From Vibrio natriegens NBRC 15636 = ATCC 14048 = DSM 759 (GTDB taxonomy: Bacteria; Pseudomonadota; Gammaproteobacteria; Enterobacterales; Vibrionaceae): 64,000 bases of DNA. Under the pieces are notes generated by a model, which saw only the letters and a program-made list of their open reading frames with translations, ran no database searches and was not told the origin of the DNA. The stretch spans positions 2,542,001 to 2,606,000 of the forward strand of contig NZ_CP141822.1 in NCBI RefSeq assembly GCF_035621455.1. The letters are read 5' to 3'. Shown here one piece after another: positions 17,833 through 27,033 of this stretch; positions within the stretch are counted from its first letter, which is position 1, and every line of letters starts with the position of its first letter. Both the position numbers and the translations under genes were made by a program.

Positions 17833-19197
17833 ATGCACATGAATACAAACGACTATACACCAAGCGAACCTGCCACAATCCCAGAGCTCGCTCTCAATGT
17901 AATAACTCGTGAAGAGCACAACATTTCGCGTAAGCAGATCAGTGACAATGCACTGAAGGTACTGTACCGCCTTAATGGTGCTGGTTTCGATGCTTTTCTT
18001 GTGGGTGGCGGGGTTCGAGATTTACTGCTTGGACAGAGACCAAAAGACTTTGATATTGCGACCAATGCAACACCAGAGCAAATAAAACAGCTATTCAGAA
18101 ACTGCCGCTTGATTGGGCGTCGTTTCCGCTTGGCTCACATCATGTTTGGCCGGGACATCATTGAAGTCGCGACCTTCCGTGGTCACCATCAAGAACAGAA
18201 AAACAAAAGTATTTCTCAGCAATCAAAAGAAGGCATGCTGCTACGCGACAACGTGTACGGCACCATCGATGAAGATGCTGAACGTCGCGATTTCACGATC
18301 AACTCGATGTACTACAACATCGCGGATTACTCAATTCACGATTATGCTCGTGGTATCGAGGACTTAGAAGATCGTCTGATTCGCCTGATTGGTGATCCAG
18401 AAACTCGCTACCGTGAAGACCCGGTACGCATGCTGCGTGCGATTCGTTTCGCCGTTAAGCTCGACTTTGATATTGAAGAAGACACCGCAGCGCCAATCGA
18501 AGAAATGTCGACGCTATTGCGTGATATCCCATCTGCACGTCTTTTCGAAGAATCTTTAAAGCTGTTACAGTCTGGTCAAGGTTTAGAAACCTACCACCTG
18601 CTGCGCGAATACAACTTATTCCAACAGCTTTTCCCGACGATTTCTGAGCACTTCACTGAAGACTACTCATCACACACCGAACAGATGCTGGATCTGGTCC
18701 TCGATTCTACAGATATGCGAATCGAAGAAGGTAAACGCATCAACCCTGCATTTATGTTCGCAGCGATGCTGTGGTATCCACTGTGTGCCGTTGCCGAGAA
18801 ACTGATGGAACAACGCCATCTTGGTTACTACGATGCCATCATGGAAGCCAGTAACATCATCCTTGATGAGCAGGTTCGCACAATTGCGATCCCACGACGT
18901 CACACTGCGACTATTCGCGAGATTTGGCAACTGCAATTACGCCTGCCACGACGCAATGGTAAGCGCGCCTCACGCCTTATGGAATTAAACAAGTTCCGCG
19001 CGGGTTACGACTTTCTTGAAATGCGCGGCGAAATTGAAGGCGGGGAGACAGAGAAGCTTGCCAAGTGGTGGGAAACTTTCCAAAATGCAAGCCGAGAAAT
19101 GCGCCAGGCAATGGCTGGTGATCTCGACGACCAAGCGCCGAAAGGCCAGCGTCGCCGTAAAACCTATCGCAAGAAAAAGAGTAAGCCTAAGTCATGA
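17833..19197 (+). CDS. pcnB: Poly(A) polymerase I
   Basis: 454 residues. The nucleotidyltransferase core shows VGGGVRDLLLG and DFDIATNATP with the catalytic aspartates around residue 75, then the RRFRLAHIMFG and EDAERRDFTINSM segments shared by bacterial PAP and CCA enzymes; the neck/body regions and a basic tail rich in Arg/Lys follow. It adds 3' poly(A) tails that promote RNA decay. In E. coli translation starts at a non-AUG codon; here ATG at 17833 is available, and an in-frame stop at 17794 limits any extension. It overlaps folK by four bases (ATGA). Confidence 0.94.
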   Translation: MHMNTNDYTPSEPATIPELALNVITREEHNISRKQISDNALKVLYRLNGAGFDAFLVGGGVRDLLLGQRPKDFDIATNATPEQIKQLFRNCRLIGRRFRLAHIMFGRDIIEVATFRGHHQEQKNKSISQQSKEGMLLRDNVYGTIDEDAERRDFTINSMYYNIADYSIHDYARGIEDLEDRLIRLIGDPETRYREDPVRMLRAIRFAVKLDFDIEEDTAAPIEEMSTLLRDIPSARLFEESLKLLQSGQGLETYHLLREYNLFQQLFPTISEHFTEDYSSHTEQMLDLVLDSTDMRIEEGKRINPAFMFAAMLWYPLCAVAEKLMEQRHLGYYDAIMEASNIILDEQVRTIAIPRRHTATIREIWQLQLRLPRRNGKRASRLMELNKFRAGYDFLEMRGEIEGGETEKLAKWWETFQNASREMRQAMAGDLDDQAPKGQRRRKTYRKKKSKPKS

Positions 19198-19679
19198 TCA
19201 CAGCGTACATTGCGGTAGGCAGCAACTTGGCTGATCCTGTCAGCCAAGCAAAACAAGCGATCGAAGCGCTAAAAACACTACCTGAATCAAAATTTGTGAA
19301 AGCTTCACAGCTTTACAGCAGCACGCCTATGGGGCCACAAAATCAGCCGGATTACATTAATGCGGTCGTGGCGATTCAAACCAATTTGACGCCTTTGCAA
19401 CTGCTTGATTGCACCCAAGCGATCGAGCAAGAGCAAGGGCGTGTCCGTAAAGATGAACGTTGGGGGCCAAGAACATTGGATCTCGACATTGTACTTTACG
19501 GCAATGAGGTGATTAATTCCGAAAGACTGACCATTCCTCACTACGGAATGAAAGAGCGCGAGTTCGTGCTCTACCCTCTTGCGGAAATTGCACCAAGTTT
19601 ACAACTCCCTGATGGGACCGAGGTCTCTTCACTACTGAATCAAGTAGATAGAAACGGCCTCAATATTTGGCAGTCATAG
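19194..19679 (+). CDS. folK: HPPK, 2-amino-4-hydroxy-6-hydroxymethyldihydropteridine pyrophosphokinase
   Basis: 161 residues, typical of HPPK. The N-terminal TAYIAVGSNLADP and the family signature RWGPRTLDLDIVLYGN (metal-binding aspartates) are clear. It transfers pyrophosphate from ATP to the pterin in folate synthesis. The ATG overlaps the pcnB stop, implying translational coupling, and panB follows 24 bp later, so pcnB-folK-panB-panC probably form one unit joining RNA decay, folate and pantothenate genes as in E. coli. Confidence 0.96.
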   Translation: MITAYIAVGSNLADPVSQAKQAIEALKTLPESKFVKASQLYSSTPMGPQNQPDYINAVVAIQTNLTPLQLLDCTQAIEQEQGRVRKDERWGPRTLDLDIVLYGNEVINSERLTIPHYGMKEREFVLYPLAEIAPSLQLPDGTEVSSLLNQVDRNGLNIWQS

Positions 19680-19703
19680 CCAACTCCTAGTAAGGATAAA
19701 ACA

Positions 19704-20498
19704 ATGAAAAAAATGACCATTAACGACCTTATTAAGTGCAAACAAGAAGGTCGTAAATTTGCTACTTCAACAGCTTACGATGCAAGTTTTGCCCAACTTT
19801 TTGAAAGCCAGGAAATGCCAGTTCTACTAGTGGGTGACTCACTAGGCATGGTGCTTCAAGGCGAAAACGATACGCTTCCAGTTACCGTAGAAGATATCGT
19901 ATACCACACTCGCTGCGTTCGTGCTGGTAGCCCAAACTGTTTGCTGATGTCTGATATGCCATTCATGAGCTACGCAACGCCAGAGCAAGCCTGCGAAAAT
20001 GCAGCAAAAATCATGCGTGCTGGCGCAAACATGGTGAAGATCGAAGGCGGTGATTGGTTAGTTGATACCGTTAAAATGCTTACTGAACGTGCGGTTCCTG
20101 TCTGTGCTCACCTGGGTCTGACGCCTCAGTCTGTAAACATCTTTGGTGGCTATAAAGTACAAGGTCGCGAGCAGGAAAACGCCGATCGCATGGTCAAAGA
20201 CGCACTGGCGCTTCAAGAAGCGGGTGCTCAAATTATCCTACTAGAATGTGTTCCTGCAGCTTTAGCAGAACGCATCACTCAGTTGCTTGACGTACCAGTC
20301 ATCGGTATCGGTGCCGGTAATGCGACTGACGGTCAAATTCTTGTCATGCATGATATGTTTGGTATTTCTGCCAACTACATGCCTAAATTCTCCAAAAACT
20401 TTCTTGCAGAAACAGGTGATATGCGCAAAGCCGTTGCAAAATACATGGAAGATGTTGCAAACGGTGTATTCCCAGACGATGCACATACCATTGCTTAG
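19704..20498 (+). CDS. panB: 3-methyl-2-oxobutanoate hydroxymethyltransferase
   Basis: 264 residues, the canonical PanB length. Signatures are [23 protein letters not shown] (magnesium-binding Asp), VKIEGG and the C-terminal [21 protein letters not shown]. It transfers a hydroxymethyl group from methylene-THF to ketoisovalerate, the first step of pantothenate synthesis. AAGGATAAA supplies the ribosome binding site. panC follows after 11 bp. Confidence 0.97.
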   Translation: MKKMTINDLIKCKQEGRKFATSTAYDASFAQLFESQEMPVLLVGDSLGMVLQGENDTLPVTVEDIVYHTRCVRAGSPNCLLMSDMPFMSYATPEQACENAAKIMRAGANMVKIEGGDWLVDTVKMLTERAVPVCAHLGLTPQSVNIFGGYKVQGREQENADRMVKDALALQEAGAQIILLECVPAALAERITQLLDVPVIGIGAGNATDGQILVMHDMFGISANYMPKFSKNFLAETGDMRKAVAKYMEDVANGVFPDDAHTIA

Positions 20499-20509
20499 AG
20501 GATAAGTGA

Positions 20510-21412
20510 ATGCAAACTTTTGCGGAAATTTCAGCGGTTCGTGAACAGGTAAAAACCTATAAGCGTGAAGGACGTAAAATCGCGTTTGTCCCAACCATGG
20601 GCAATCTTCATGACGGTCATTTAACACTTGTTCGTAAAGCTCGCGAATACGCTGATGTGGTTGTCGTAAGCATCTTTGTTAACCCGATGCAGTTTGAACG
20701 TGCCGACGATTTAAGTAACTACCCGCGAACATTGGATGAAGACCTCAGCAAGCTCTCCGCTGAAGGGGTTGAGCTAGTGTTCACTCCAACACCGGAGATC
20801 ATCTACCCTGAAGGATTAGATAAGCAGACTTTTGTCGATGTACCTGGTCTTTCGACCACTTTAGAAGGTGCCTCTCGTCCGGGTCACTTCCGCGGCGTGA
20901 CGACTATCGTCAATAAATTATTTAATATTGTCCAACCAGATCTGGCTTGTTTTGGCGAAAAAGACTTCCAGCAACTTGCTGTTATTCGCAAGATGGTGGA
21001 TGACCTGGCAATGGATATTGAAATCGTAGGCGTACCGACTGTTCGTGAAATGGACGGGCTTGCGATGAGCTCTCGCAATGGTCTACTTACACTTGATCAA
21101 CGTCAGCGTGCACCAGTGCTTGCACGTACCATGCGTTGGATTAGCAGTGCAATGCGTGGCGGGCGTGATGATTACGCTTCAATCATTGAAGATGCAAGTG
21201 ATCAGCTCAGAGCGGCGGGGTTACATCCGGATGAAATATTTATCCGTGATGCTCGCACCTTAGATGTGATAACAGCAGACACAACACAAGCCGTTATTCT
21301 GATGTCAGCATTTTTAGGTAATGTTCGTCTGATCGACAATCAAACCGTCGATATGGTTATTGACGCTAAAGATAATTCAGAATCAAGCGATGGCAAGTCA
21401 AATGATGCCTAG
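20510..21412 (+). CDS. panC: Pantothenate synthetase
   Basis: 300 residues. [14 protein letters not shown] (HIGH-like ATP site), [18 protein letters not shown] and SSRNGLLT are diagnostic. It condenses pantoate and beta-alanine with ATP to give pantothenate. It is a little longer than E. coli PanC (283) owing to a polar Asp/Ser/Asn-rich C-terminal tail. Last gene of the run; a strong terminator follows. No panD is present in the window. Confidence 0.97.
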   Translation: MQTFAEISAVREQVKTYKREGRKIAFVPTMGNLHDGHLTLVRKAREYADVVVVSIFVNPMQFERADDLSNYPRTLDEDLSKLSAEGVELVFTPTPEIIYPEGLDKQTFVDVPGLSTTLEGASRPGHFRGVTTIVNKLFNIVQPDLACFGEKDFQQLAVIRKMVDDLAMDIEIVGVPTVREMDGLAMSSRNGLLTLDQRQRAPVLARTMRWISSAMRGGRDDYASIIEDASDQLRAAGLHPDEIFIRDARTLDVITADTTQAVILMSAFLGNVRLIDNQTVDMVIDAKDNSESSDGKSNDA

Positions 21413-21429
21413 CAAGCAAAAGTAAAAAC

Positions 21430-21460
21430 AAAAGGTCGACTTCGAGTCGACCTTTTTTGT
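21430..21460. terminator. Bidirectional terminator between panC and yadH
   Basis: AAAGGTCGACT, TCG loop, AGTCGACCTTT with A- and T-tracts on both flanks; it serves convergent panC and yadH. Confidence 0.92.
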
Positions 21461-21480
21461 TGTCACTTCATCGGTAAAGT

Positions 21481-22251
21481 TTAGGTGCGTAAACCTTTAC
21501 CTTTGGTTACTAAGTAATGCGCCACGGCATACAGCAATACAACAAAAACCCCTAGTACACTAAACGATGTCACGATGCCCACATCCGATACGCCTAAAAA
21601 TCCATAACGGAATGCGTTGACCATATAGACGATCGGATTGATTTTTGATACGCCTTGCCAAAATTCTGGTAGCAGACTGATCGAATAGAAAACCCCGCCT
21701 AAGTAGGTTAATGGCGTCAGGACAAACGTAGGGACAATAGAAATATCATCAAACGTCTTAGCAAATACAGCGTTGATTAATCCACCTAACGCAAAAACAA
21801 CAGAAGTCATAAATACGGTCAGGAATATAATTCCCCAGTGATCCACATTCAAATCAACAAAGAATAGCGAGACGAAAGTGACAAAGGTGCCAACCAACAA
21901 GCCTCGGGTAACCCCACCCATGACATAACCTGCAATAATGACATAGTTAGGCACCGGAGCCACAAGCAATTCTTCAATATTTTTCTGCATTTTTGCACTG
22001 AAAAATGACGAAGCAACGTTTGAATATGAGTTGGTAATGACCGACATCATGATCAAGCCAGGAACAATGTATTCCATATAGCTAAATCCGTTCATCTGAC
22101 CAATACGCGAACCAATAAGATTACCAAAGATGATGAAATATAAGCACATGGTAATCACAGGCGGAACTAAGGTTTGTACCCAAATACGCGTAAAGCGATT
22201 GATCTCTTTACCCAGCAAACTGACAAAAGCTGTCCAATAAATATGATACAT
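21481..22251 (-). CDS. yadH: ABC-2 type exporter, membrane subunit
   Basis: 256 residues with six predicted membrane segments. ABC-2 family features include the MEYIVPGLIMMSVI stretch and ENIEELLVAPVPNYVIIAGYV. It pairs with the ATPase encoded just upstream (9-bp gap), matching E. coli YadH/YadG. The transported substrate is unknown; the family includes polysaccharide and drug exporters. Confidence 0.93.
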   Translation of the reverse strand: MYHIYWTAFVSLLGKEINRFTRIWVQTLVPPVITMCLYFIIFGNLIGSRIGQMNGFSYMEYIVPGLIMMSVITNSYSNVASSFFSAKMQKNIEELLVAPVPNYVIIAGYVMGGVTRGLLVGTFVTFVSLFFVDLNVDHWGIIFLTVFMTSVVFALGGLINAVFAKTFDDISIVPTFVLTPLTYLGGVFYSISLLPEFWQGVSKINPIVYMVNAFRYGFLGVSDVGIVTSFSVLGVFVVLLYAVAHYLVTKGKGLRT

Positions 22252-22260
22252 ATCGTTTCC

Positions 22261-23172
22261 TTAACTCTGCTCGCGAACAATACGGACAAACAACTCTTCC
22301 AAGCGGTTAGCCTTATTACGCATCGACAGTACTCTTACGCCTTGCTCAGTTAACTGAGTAAACACATGGTTCAAGCCTTCCGACTTCTCAAGCTCAATTT
22401 CTAGAGAGCCTTCTCTTAATGTTTGAGAAATGACACCATCAAGAGGCTGAAGACAGCTTTCATTCTCAACGTCCAGCACAAATGTTTCGACTTGCAGTTT
22501 AGACAACAAGCCTTTCATCGTAGTGTTCTCGATCAGCTCACCGCGATTAATAATACCGATGTTGCGACAAAGCATTTCCGCTTCTTCAAGGTAGTGAGTG
22601 GTCAGAATAATCGTGATACCTTGAGCGTTAATCTTTTTAAGGAATTCCCACATTGAACGGCGCAATTCGATATCCACGCCAGCGGTTGGCTCATCCAGAA
22701 TCAGTAATTTTGGTTCATGCATTAGCGCTCGGGCTATCATGAGTCGACGCTTCATACCACCTGATAGATTTCGAGCAGCCTCTGATCGTTTGTCCCAAAG
22801 GTCAAGTTGAGTCAGGTACTTCTGTGCACGCTCTTTTGCAACCGCTTTTGGTACGCCGTAATACCCTGCTTGTTGAATAACGATTTGCTCAACCGATTCA
22901 AATTGGTTGAAGTTGAACTCCTGAGGAACCAGACCTAAATTTTGTTTCGCTAATTCAAGGTCGGTGTCGATGTCATAACCAAAAACTTTGGTGGTTCCGG
23001 AAGTTTTGTTGACAAGCGAAGCGATAATACCGATTGTGGTTGATTTCCCTGCCCCGTTTGGGCCGAGAAGCGCGTAAAAGTCACCTTGTTTAACTTGTAG
23101 ACTGATGCCTTTTAACGCCTCAAAGCCGCCTGCGTACGTTTTACGTAGCTGTTCGATTTCTAATGCGTACAT
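22261..23172 (-). CDS. yadG: ABC-2 type exporter, ATPase subunit
   Basis: 303 residues from the ATG at 23172 (MYALEIEQLRKTYAGG), matching E. coli YadG; the open frame continues upstream to 23262, but that part has no homology to the family and no good ribosome site. Walker A GPNGAGKST (about 40-48), signature LSGGMKRR, Walker B LLILDEPTAG and the switch His in LTTHYLEEAE are intact. With YadH it forms a complete exporter. The ribosome binding site at 23172 is weak, so the start carries some doubt. Confidence 0.92.
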   Translation of the reverse strand: MYALEIEQLRKTYAGGFEALKGISLQVKQGDFYALLGPNGAGKSTTIGIIASLVNKTSGTTKVFGYDIDTDLELAKQNLGLVPQEFNFNQFESVEQIVIQQAGYYGVPKAVAKERAQKYLTQLDLWDKRSEAARNLSGGMKRRLMIARALMHEPKLLILDEPTAGVDIELRRSMWEFLKKINAQGITIILTTHYLEEAEMLCRNIGIINRGELIENTTMKGLLSKLQVETFVLDVENESCLQPLDGVISQTLREGSLEIELEKSEGLNHVFTQLTEQGVRVLSMRNKANRLEELFVRIVREQS

Positions 23173-23478
23173 AGCGTAGTTGATTGCCGTCTGTTGTAAT
23201 TCGTGATTGCTGATACCAAGTGAGAGTATTTGAACGATTAAGAGCCGATGCCCCAGAAACATCTTTCGGTATTGCAGTGAAGGATTATTAGTTTATCGTT
23301 GAATAACGATGATTACAATTAAACCTTTCGATAAAGTTGGACGTGTTATCCACAGTAAACCTATGGTTTTCTGAGCGTTGGAGAGTCGATAACAGAGGGA
23401 AATGAGGTCTGGAACAGACGGTGAGATAACGAGCTCTGCCAAAAGGCTTGGCAGAGCTGAAAATAGAAACTGAGTGAA
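23173..23478. other. Non-coding stretch between yadG and the SulP gene
   Basis: About 300 bp without a convincing gene. It holds the putative yadG promoter region, a small dyad ATCGTT-GAAT-AACGAT (23295-23310) that could be an operator, and a hairpin after the SulP gene (AGCTCTGCC 23432-23440 with GGCAGAGCT 23450-23458, nine-base loop). The hairpin lacks a T-run on the minus strand. Confidence 0.5.
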
Positions 23479-25152
23479 TTACGCAGTAATGCGTTGGTAT
23501 TGTGCTTCCTCAACATGCGCAACTGCGGCGTTCAAAGCTTCATAGCGGAATCGATAAATGTTGGCAGCCGGAACCAGATCAATCACGTGGAACTTTTCTA
23601 GTTGTTCACGCGTACGTTGATTTGGGCACAACAGATACACTTCACAATTCGCATCCAGCGCATCTTTTATCGCGTTTTCCAGTGCTAATCCCACAGTCAC
23701 ATCAATCATTGGTACATCCGTAAGATCCAGGATCATCACTTCATAATCGGCAATACTTGAGTGCTGACGAGAAATCGCTTTTGATACGCTAAAGATCATT
23801 GGCCCAGAAAGGTAGAAGAACAGAACCGTGCCGTTGGCTCGATCCAATAGCCCTCTTTCACTGTCTGTTAGAGGCACATCATCTTCATCAGCATCACTAA
23901 TGGCTTTAACTTGGCGCGCCTGCTCACGACTCAGGCGTTCGATAATAATGATGTTGGAGATAAACACCCCAAGCCCTACCGCAACAATCAGATCGACGAA
24001 TACGGTCAGTAGCATCACCCCGTACATCACCGCCATGCCCGAAAAACTGACCTTGTGAGCACGTTGAATAAAGCTCCAGTCGAGAATATTAAATCCGACA
24101 TACACCGCGATACCAGCTAGTACCGCCATTGGAATTGGCTCGGTCAGCCCGCCCGCAACCAATACAACTAATGCCAGCATCAGCGCACGTACCACACCTG
24201 ATAACGGTGAGCGCGCACCAACCTGAATGTTAGTCACGGTTCCCATCGTCGCACCCGCACCCGGTAGCGCACCAAACAATCCGGAAATCATGTTCGCTAA
24301 GCCCTGACCACGCAGTTCTTTATCAGAATCATGTTCTTTACGCGTAAGCGAGTCACCGATAACCGCCGTCAGTAGTGTATCGATGCAGCCAAGGGTACCC
24401 AGGACCAGCGCATCGATAACCATCTCGACAAACATGTCTGGATTAATGTGTGGTGCCACCAACGAAGGCAGGCCTGCTGGGATTTCACCAATCCGGCGAA
24501 TGTCATCCGTATCAAACAGCATCACCGACAATAAGGTTACAGCAACCAGTGCCACCAGCTGAGCAGGGACATACTTGCGATATTGTTTCGGGAAGAAAAA
24601 CAGAATACCTAGCGTCAGCAAGCCTAAGAACAGCTCACTAAACTTCAGGTTAGAAATAGTCTCTGGTAATGCGGATAGTGTCCCTAGCACTCCACCTGAA
24701 GGCGCTGCGTGTCCCAGCAGAGGAGATAATTGCAGGATAATCAGTATGACACCAATGCCAGACATAAAGCCGGAAATCACACTGTAAGGCATTAAGGTAA
24801 CGTATTTACCCAGCTTAAGTGTCCCTAGCAAAATCTGAAATGCACCAGCCATCATGACGACAGTAAACGTCATCGCCATCCCTGTTTCCGGATATTTCAC
24901 CATCATGCTCGTCAATACAGCGGTCATAATGACGGTCATCGGCCCGGTCGGTTCTGATATCAGCGTATTAGAACCACCAAACAGAGAAGCAAACAAACCC
25001 ACCATGATCGCACCCCATAAGCCAGCTTCTGCGCCAGCTCCTGAAGCGACACCAAATGCTAAAGCCAAAGGCAGCGAGATAATTGCCGTAGTGACACCAC
25101 CAAAGATGTCCCCTTTGAAATTGATATCCTCAAATCGATTCCCGAACAACAC
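23479..25152 (-). CDS. SulP/SLC26 anion transporter, BicA-like
   Basis: 557 residues with a transmembrane core of about 12-14 segments and a cytoplasmic STAS domain (about 430-545; TVLFFYLSGPMIFS and DVPMIDVTVGLALE). The N-terminal runs ISLPLALAFGVASGAGAEAG and LISEPTGPMTVIMTAV resemble the cyanobacterial bicarbonate transporter BicA and its marine relatives. Divergent transcription from a beta-carbonic anhydrase supports bicarbonate as substrate (inference); sulfate or another anion is possible. In E. coli, can adjoins yadG directly, so this gene sits inside an otherwise conserved junction. Confidence 0.88.
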   Translation of the reverse strand: MLFGNRFEDINFKGDIFGGVTTAIISLPLALAFGVASGAGAEAGLWGAIMVGLFASLFGGSNTLISEPTGPMTVIMTAVLTSMMVKYPETGMAMTFTVVMMAGAFQILLGTLKLGKYVTLMPYSVISGFMSGIGVILIILQLSPLLGHAAPSGGVLGTLSALPETISNLKFSELFLGLLTLGILFFFPKQYRKYVPAQLVALVAVTLLSVMLFDTDDIRRIGEIPAGLPSLVAPHINPDMFVEMVIDALVLGTLGCIDTLLTAVIGDSLTRKEHDSDKELRGQGLANMISGLFGALPGAGATMGTVTNIQVGARSPLSGVVRALMLALVVLVAGGLTEPIPMAVLAGIAVYVGFNILDWSFIQRAHKVSFSGMAVMYGVMLLTVFVDLIVAVGLGVFISNIIIIERLSREQARQVKAISDADEDDVPLTDSERGLLDRANGTVLFFYLSGPMIFSVSKAISRQHSSIADYEVMILDLTDVPMIDVTVGLALENAIKDALDANCEVYLLCPNQRTREQLEKFHVIDLVPAANIYRFRYEALNAAVAHVEEAQYQRITA

Positions 25153-25428
25153 TTAATTCCCTTGCATTAATATCAAACCAAACTCATCACTGTAACCAGT
25201 GACATTCTCCCTTAAACCATAACTATTTCATGGGCTTTGAAGGGAGATAAATAAACGAGCTCAATTGTACGAATTTATTGGTAAGAACACGTCAGATGAG
25301 TCCTGTCTGACGAATATTTAACGGGATCGAAATTGTAACATTGTGTATAGTTGAAATTCTGATCGCTTGCTATATTTGAACAGCTTAGCTATCAGTGCTT
25401 TTGTCATTTAAGGGAAGTTATTTGCAAG

Positions 25429-26097
25429 ATGCCGGAAATTAAACAATTATTTGAGAATAATTCAAAATGGTCAGAAGAAATTAAGTCTGATCGCCCTGAA
25501 TATTTCGCTAAGCTCGCAGAGGGCCAGAAACCCGATTTTCTTTGGATTGGTTGTTCAGACAGCCGTGTACCAGCAGAACGATTAACCGGCCTTTACTCCG
25601 GAGAGTTATTTGTTCACCGTAATGTTGCAAACCAAGTCATCCACACAGACCTAAACTGCCTTTCTGTTGTTCAATATGCCGTTGACGTTCTCAAAGTAAA
25701 ACACATTATCGTATGTGGTCACTACGGTTGTGGCGGTGTTAACGCTGCGATTGATAATCCGCAACTCGGTTTGATCAATAACTGGTTATTGCACATTCGT
25801 GATATTTACTTCAAACATCGCACCTATCTGGATCAAATGCCTCTGGAAGATCGTGCCGATAAACTAGGTGAACTTAACGTTGCCGAACAAGTTTATAACT
25901 TGGGTAATTCAACCATCATGCAAAATGCATGGGAGCGCGGACAAGATGTTGAGATTCACGGCTTTGTTTATGGTATTGAAGACGGCCGTTTAGAGTATCT
26001 GGGTATTCGCTCTAACTCTAAAGAAACTGTTGAAGAGTCGTACAAAACAGCCTTGTCGACGATTTTAAACTCCGAGAACAAGCTGCTGTGTCGTTAA
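25429..26097 (+). CDS. can: Beta-class carbonic anhydrase
   Basis: 222 residues. The zinc ligands C42, H98 and C101, plus the D44-R46 dyad, are in GCSDSR and CGHYGCGG, as in the E. coli Can/Haemophilus HICA type. It interconverts CO2 and bicarbonate in the cytoplasm and supplies bicarbonate for carboxylations. GGGAAG lies upstream of the ATG. Divergent from the SulP gene with 276 bp between them. A strong two-way terminator separates it from hpt. Confidence 0.96.
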   Translation: MPEIKQLFENNSKWSEEIKSDRPEYFAKLAEGQKPDFLWIGCSDSRVPAERLTGLYSGELFVHRNVANQVIHTDLNCLSVVQYAVDVLKVKHIIVCGHYGCGGVNAAIDNPQLGLINNWLLHIRDIYFKHRTYLDQMPLEDRADKLGELNVAEQVYNLGNSTIMQNAWERGQDVEIHGFVYGIEDGRLEYLGIRSNSKETVEESYKTALSTILNSENKLLCR

Positions 26098-26115
26098 TAC
26101 GACAAGTTGATTAAA

Positions 26116-26149
26116 CAAAAAACGCCCATTTCGAAATGGGCGTTTTTTC
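26116..26149. terminator. Bidirectional terminator between can and hpt
   Basis: AAAAAACGCCCATTT facing AAATGGGCGTTTTTT, nearly perfect, with A/T tracts on both sides. Confidence 0.93.
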
Positions 26150-26185
26150 TATCTGATTTTTTATAATCCGATAATGGACCTGTGC

Positions 26186-26716
26186 TTATTCTTGAGGCAC
26201 AACTTTACCGATAAATGGTAAGTGGCGGTATTTCTGAGCGTAATCAATACCTACACCAACCACAAACTCATCCGGAATTTCAAAGCCAATCCAGTCAACA
26301 GGCACGTTCACTTCACGGCGAGATGGTTTATCCAATAAGGTACAGATTGCGATAGATTTTGGCTCACGCAGCGACAGGATCTCACGAATCTTGTTCAGCG
26401 TATTACCGGTATCGATAATGTCTTCAACAAGCAACACATCTTTGCCTTTGATATCGTCATCCAGATCTTTCAGGATACGAACATCACGTGAGCTTTCCAT
26501 CGTATTGCCGTAGCTTGAAGCCGTCATGAAATCGACTTGATGAGTCAGGTCAATGGCACGGGCTAAGTCGGCCATAAAAACAAATGAACCACGCAATAAG
26601 CCAACCAAAACCAGATCTTCGCTACCTTGGTAACGCTCAGTAATTTGCTTGCCTATTTCACGAACTCGATCCTGAACGACTTCCTCAGAAATCATGACTT
26701 CTACTGTATGTTTCAT
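26186..26716 (-). CDS. hpt: Hypoxanthine phosphoribosyltransferase
   Basis: 176 residues. The PRPP-binding loop [14 protein letters not shown] is near residues 95-108, preceded by [15 protein letters not shown] and followed by the base-specificity [16 protein letters not shown] region. It salvages hypoxanthine (and guanine to a lesser extent) to IMP. Next to can as in E. coli. Divergent from the luxR-type gene with a 317-bp intergenic region. Confidence 0.95.
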   Translation of the reverse strand: MKHTVEVMISEEVVQDRVREIGKQITERYQGSEDLVLVGLLRGSFVFMADLARAIDLTHQVDFMTASSYGNTMESSRDVRILKDLDDDIKGKDVLLVEDIIDTGNTLNKIREILSLREPKSIAICTLLDKPSRREVNVPVDWIGFEIPDEFVVGVGIDYAQKYRHLPFIGKVVPQE

Positions 26717-26923
26717 ACTCTGCTCAATTTATTTGGTGGGTTAAGGTCAATCGCGCGCAAACGATCACCTAATCTTACGGCGCGTAGTGTATCACCACGT
26801 TCATTGTGTTGAAAGCCACAACCCTTTCCCGATTTTCTTGGGAGCGTAACCGTATTTTCGCCAGATTATGACGAAAAGCATCAACAATCAGGGCATTACT
26901 GTCTACAAATCACACAACAAATG

Positions 26924-26952
26924 TTGACCTTGAGTATATGCACCATTACACT
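26924..26952 (+). promoter_or_regulatory. Likely luxR-family promoter
   Basis: TTGACC (26924-26929), 17-base spacer, TACACT (26947-26952). Predicted start near 26960 gives a leader of about 75 bases containing the hairpin and Qrr site listed below. The rest of the 317-bp hpt-luxR interval shows no gene; a true start and LuxR-family operators here would need mapping. Confidence 0.45.
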
Positions 26953-26990
26953 CATCACTTGCTTTAAGCAATTATTAAAATAATCAATTA

Positions 26991-27005
26991 GGGGGATTTC
27001 CCCCC
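26991..27005 (+). promoter_or_regulatory. G/C hairpin in the luxR-family leader
   Basis: GGGGG, ATTT loop, CCCCCC: a short very GC-rich hairpin in an AT-rich leader, four bases before the Qrr target and 28 bases before the ATG. It could shape access of Qrr RNAs, Hfq or ribosomes (inference). Confidence 0.5.
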
Positions 27006-27008
27006 ATT

Positions 27009-27026
27009 CAACGAAAATGGCAAGGT
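27009..27026 (+). promoter_or_regulatory. Predicted Qrr small-RNA target over the ribosome binding site
   Basis: CAACGAAAATGGCAAGGT can pair with the conserved Qrr core, known in Vibrio as ACCUAGCCAACUGACGUUG: CAACG with CGUUG, UGGC with GCCA, AGGU with ACCU, leaving a small internal loop and one A-A mismatch. It covers the AAGG Shine-Dalgarno, so pairing would block translation at low cell density, as established for luxR and hapR mRNAs. The Qrr genes are not in this window. Confidence 0.7.
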
Positions 27027-27033
27027 AAATATA

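Noticed and set aside
23172..23262. Longer YadG starting at 23262
   Set aside because: The 30 extra residues do not resemble the family and lack a good ribosome site.
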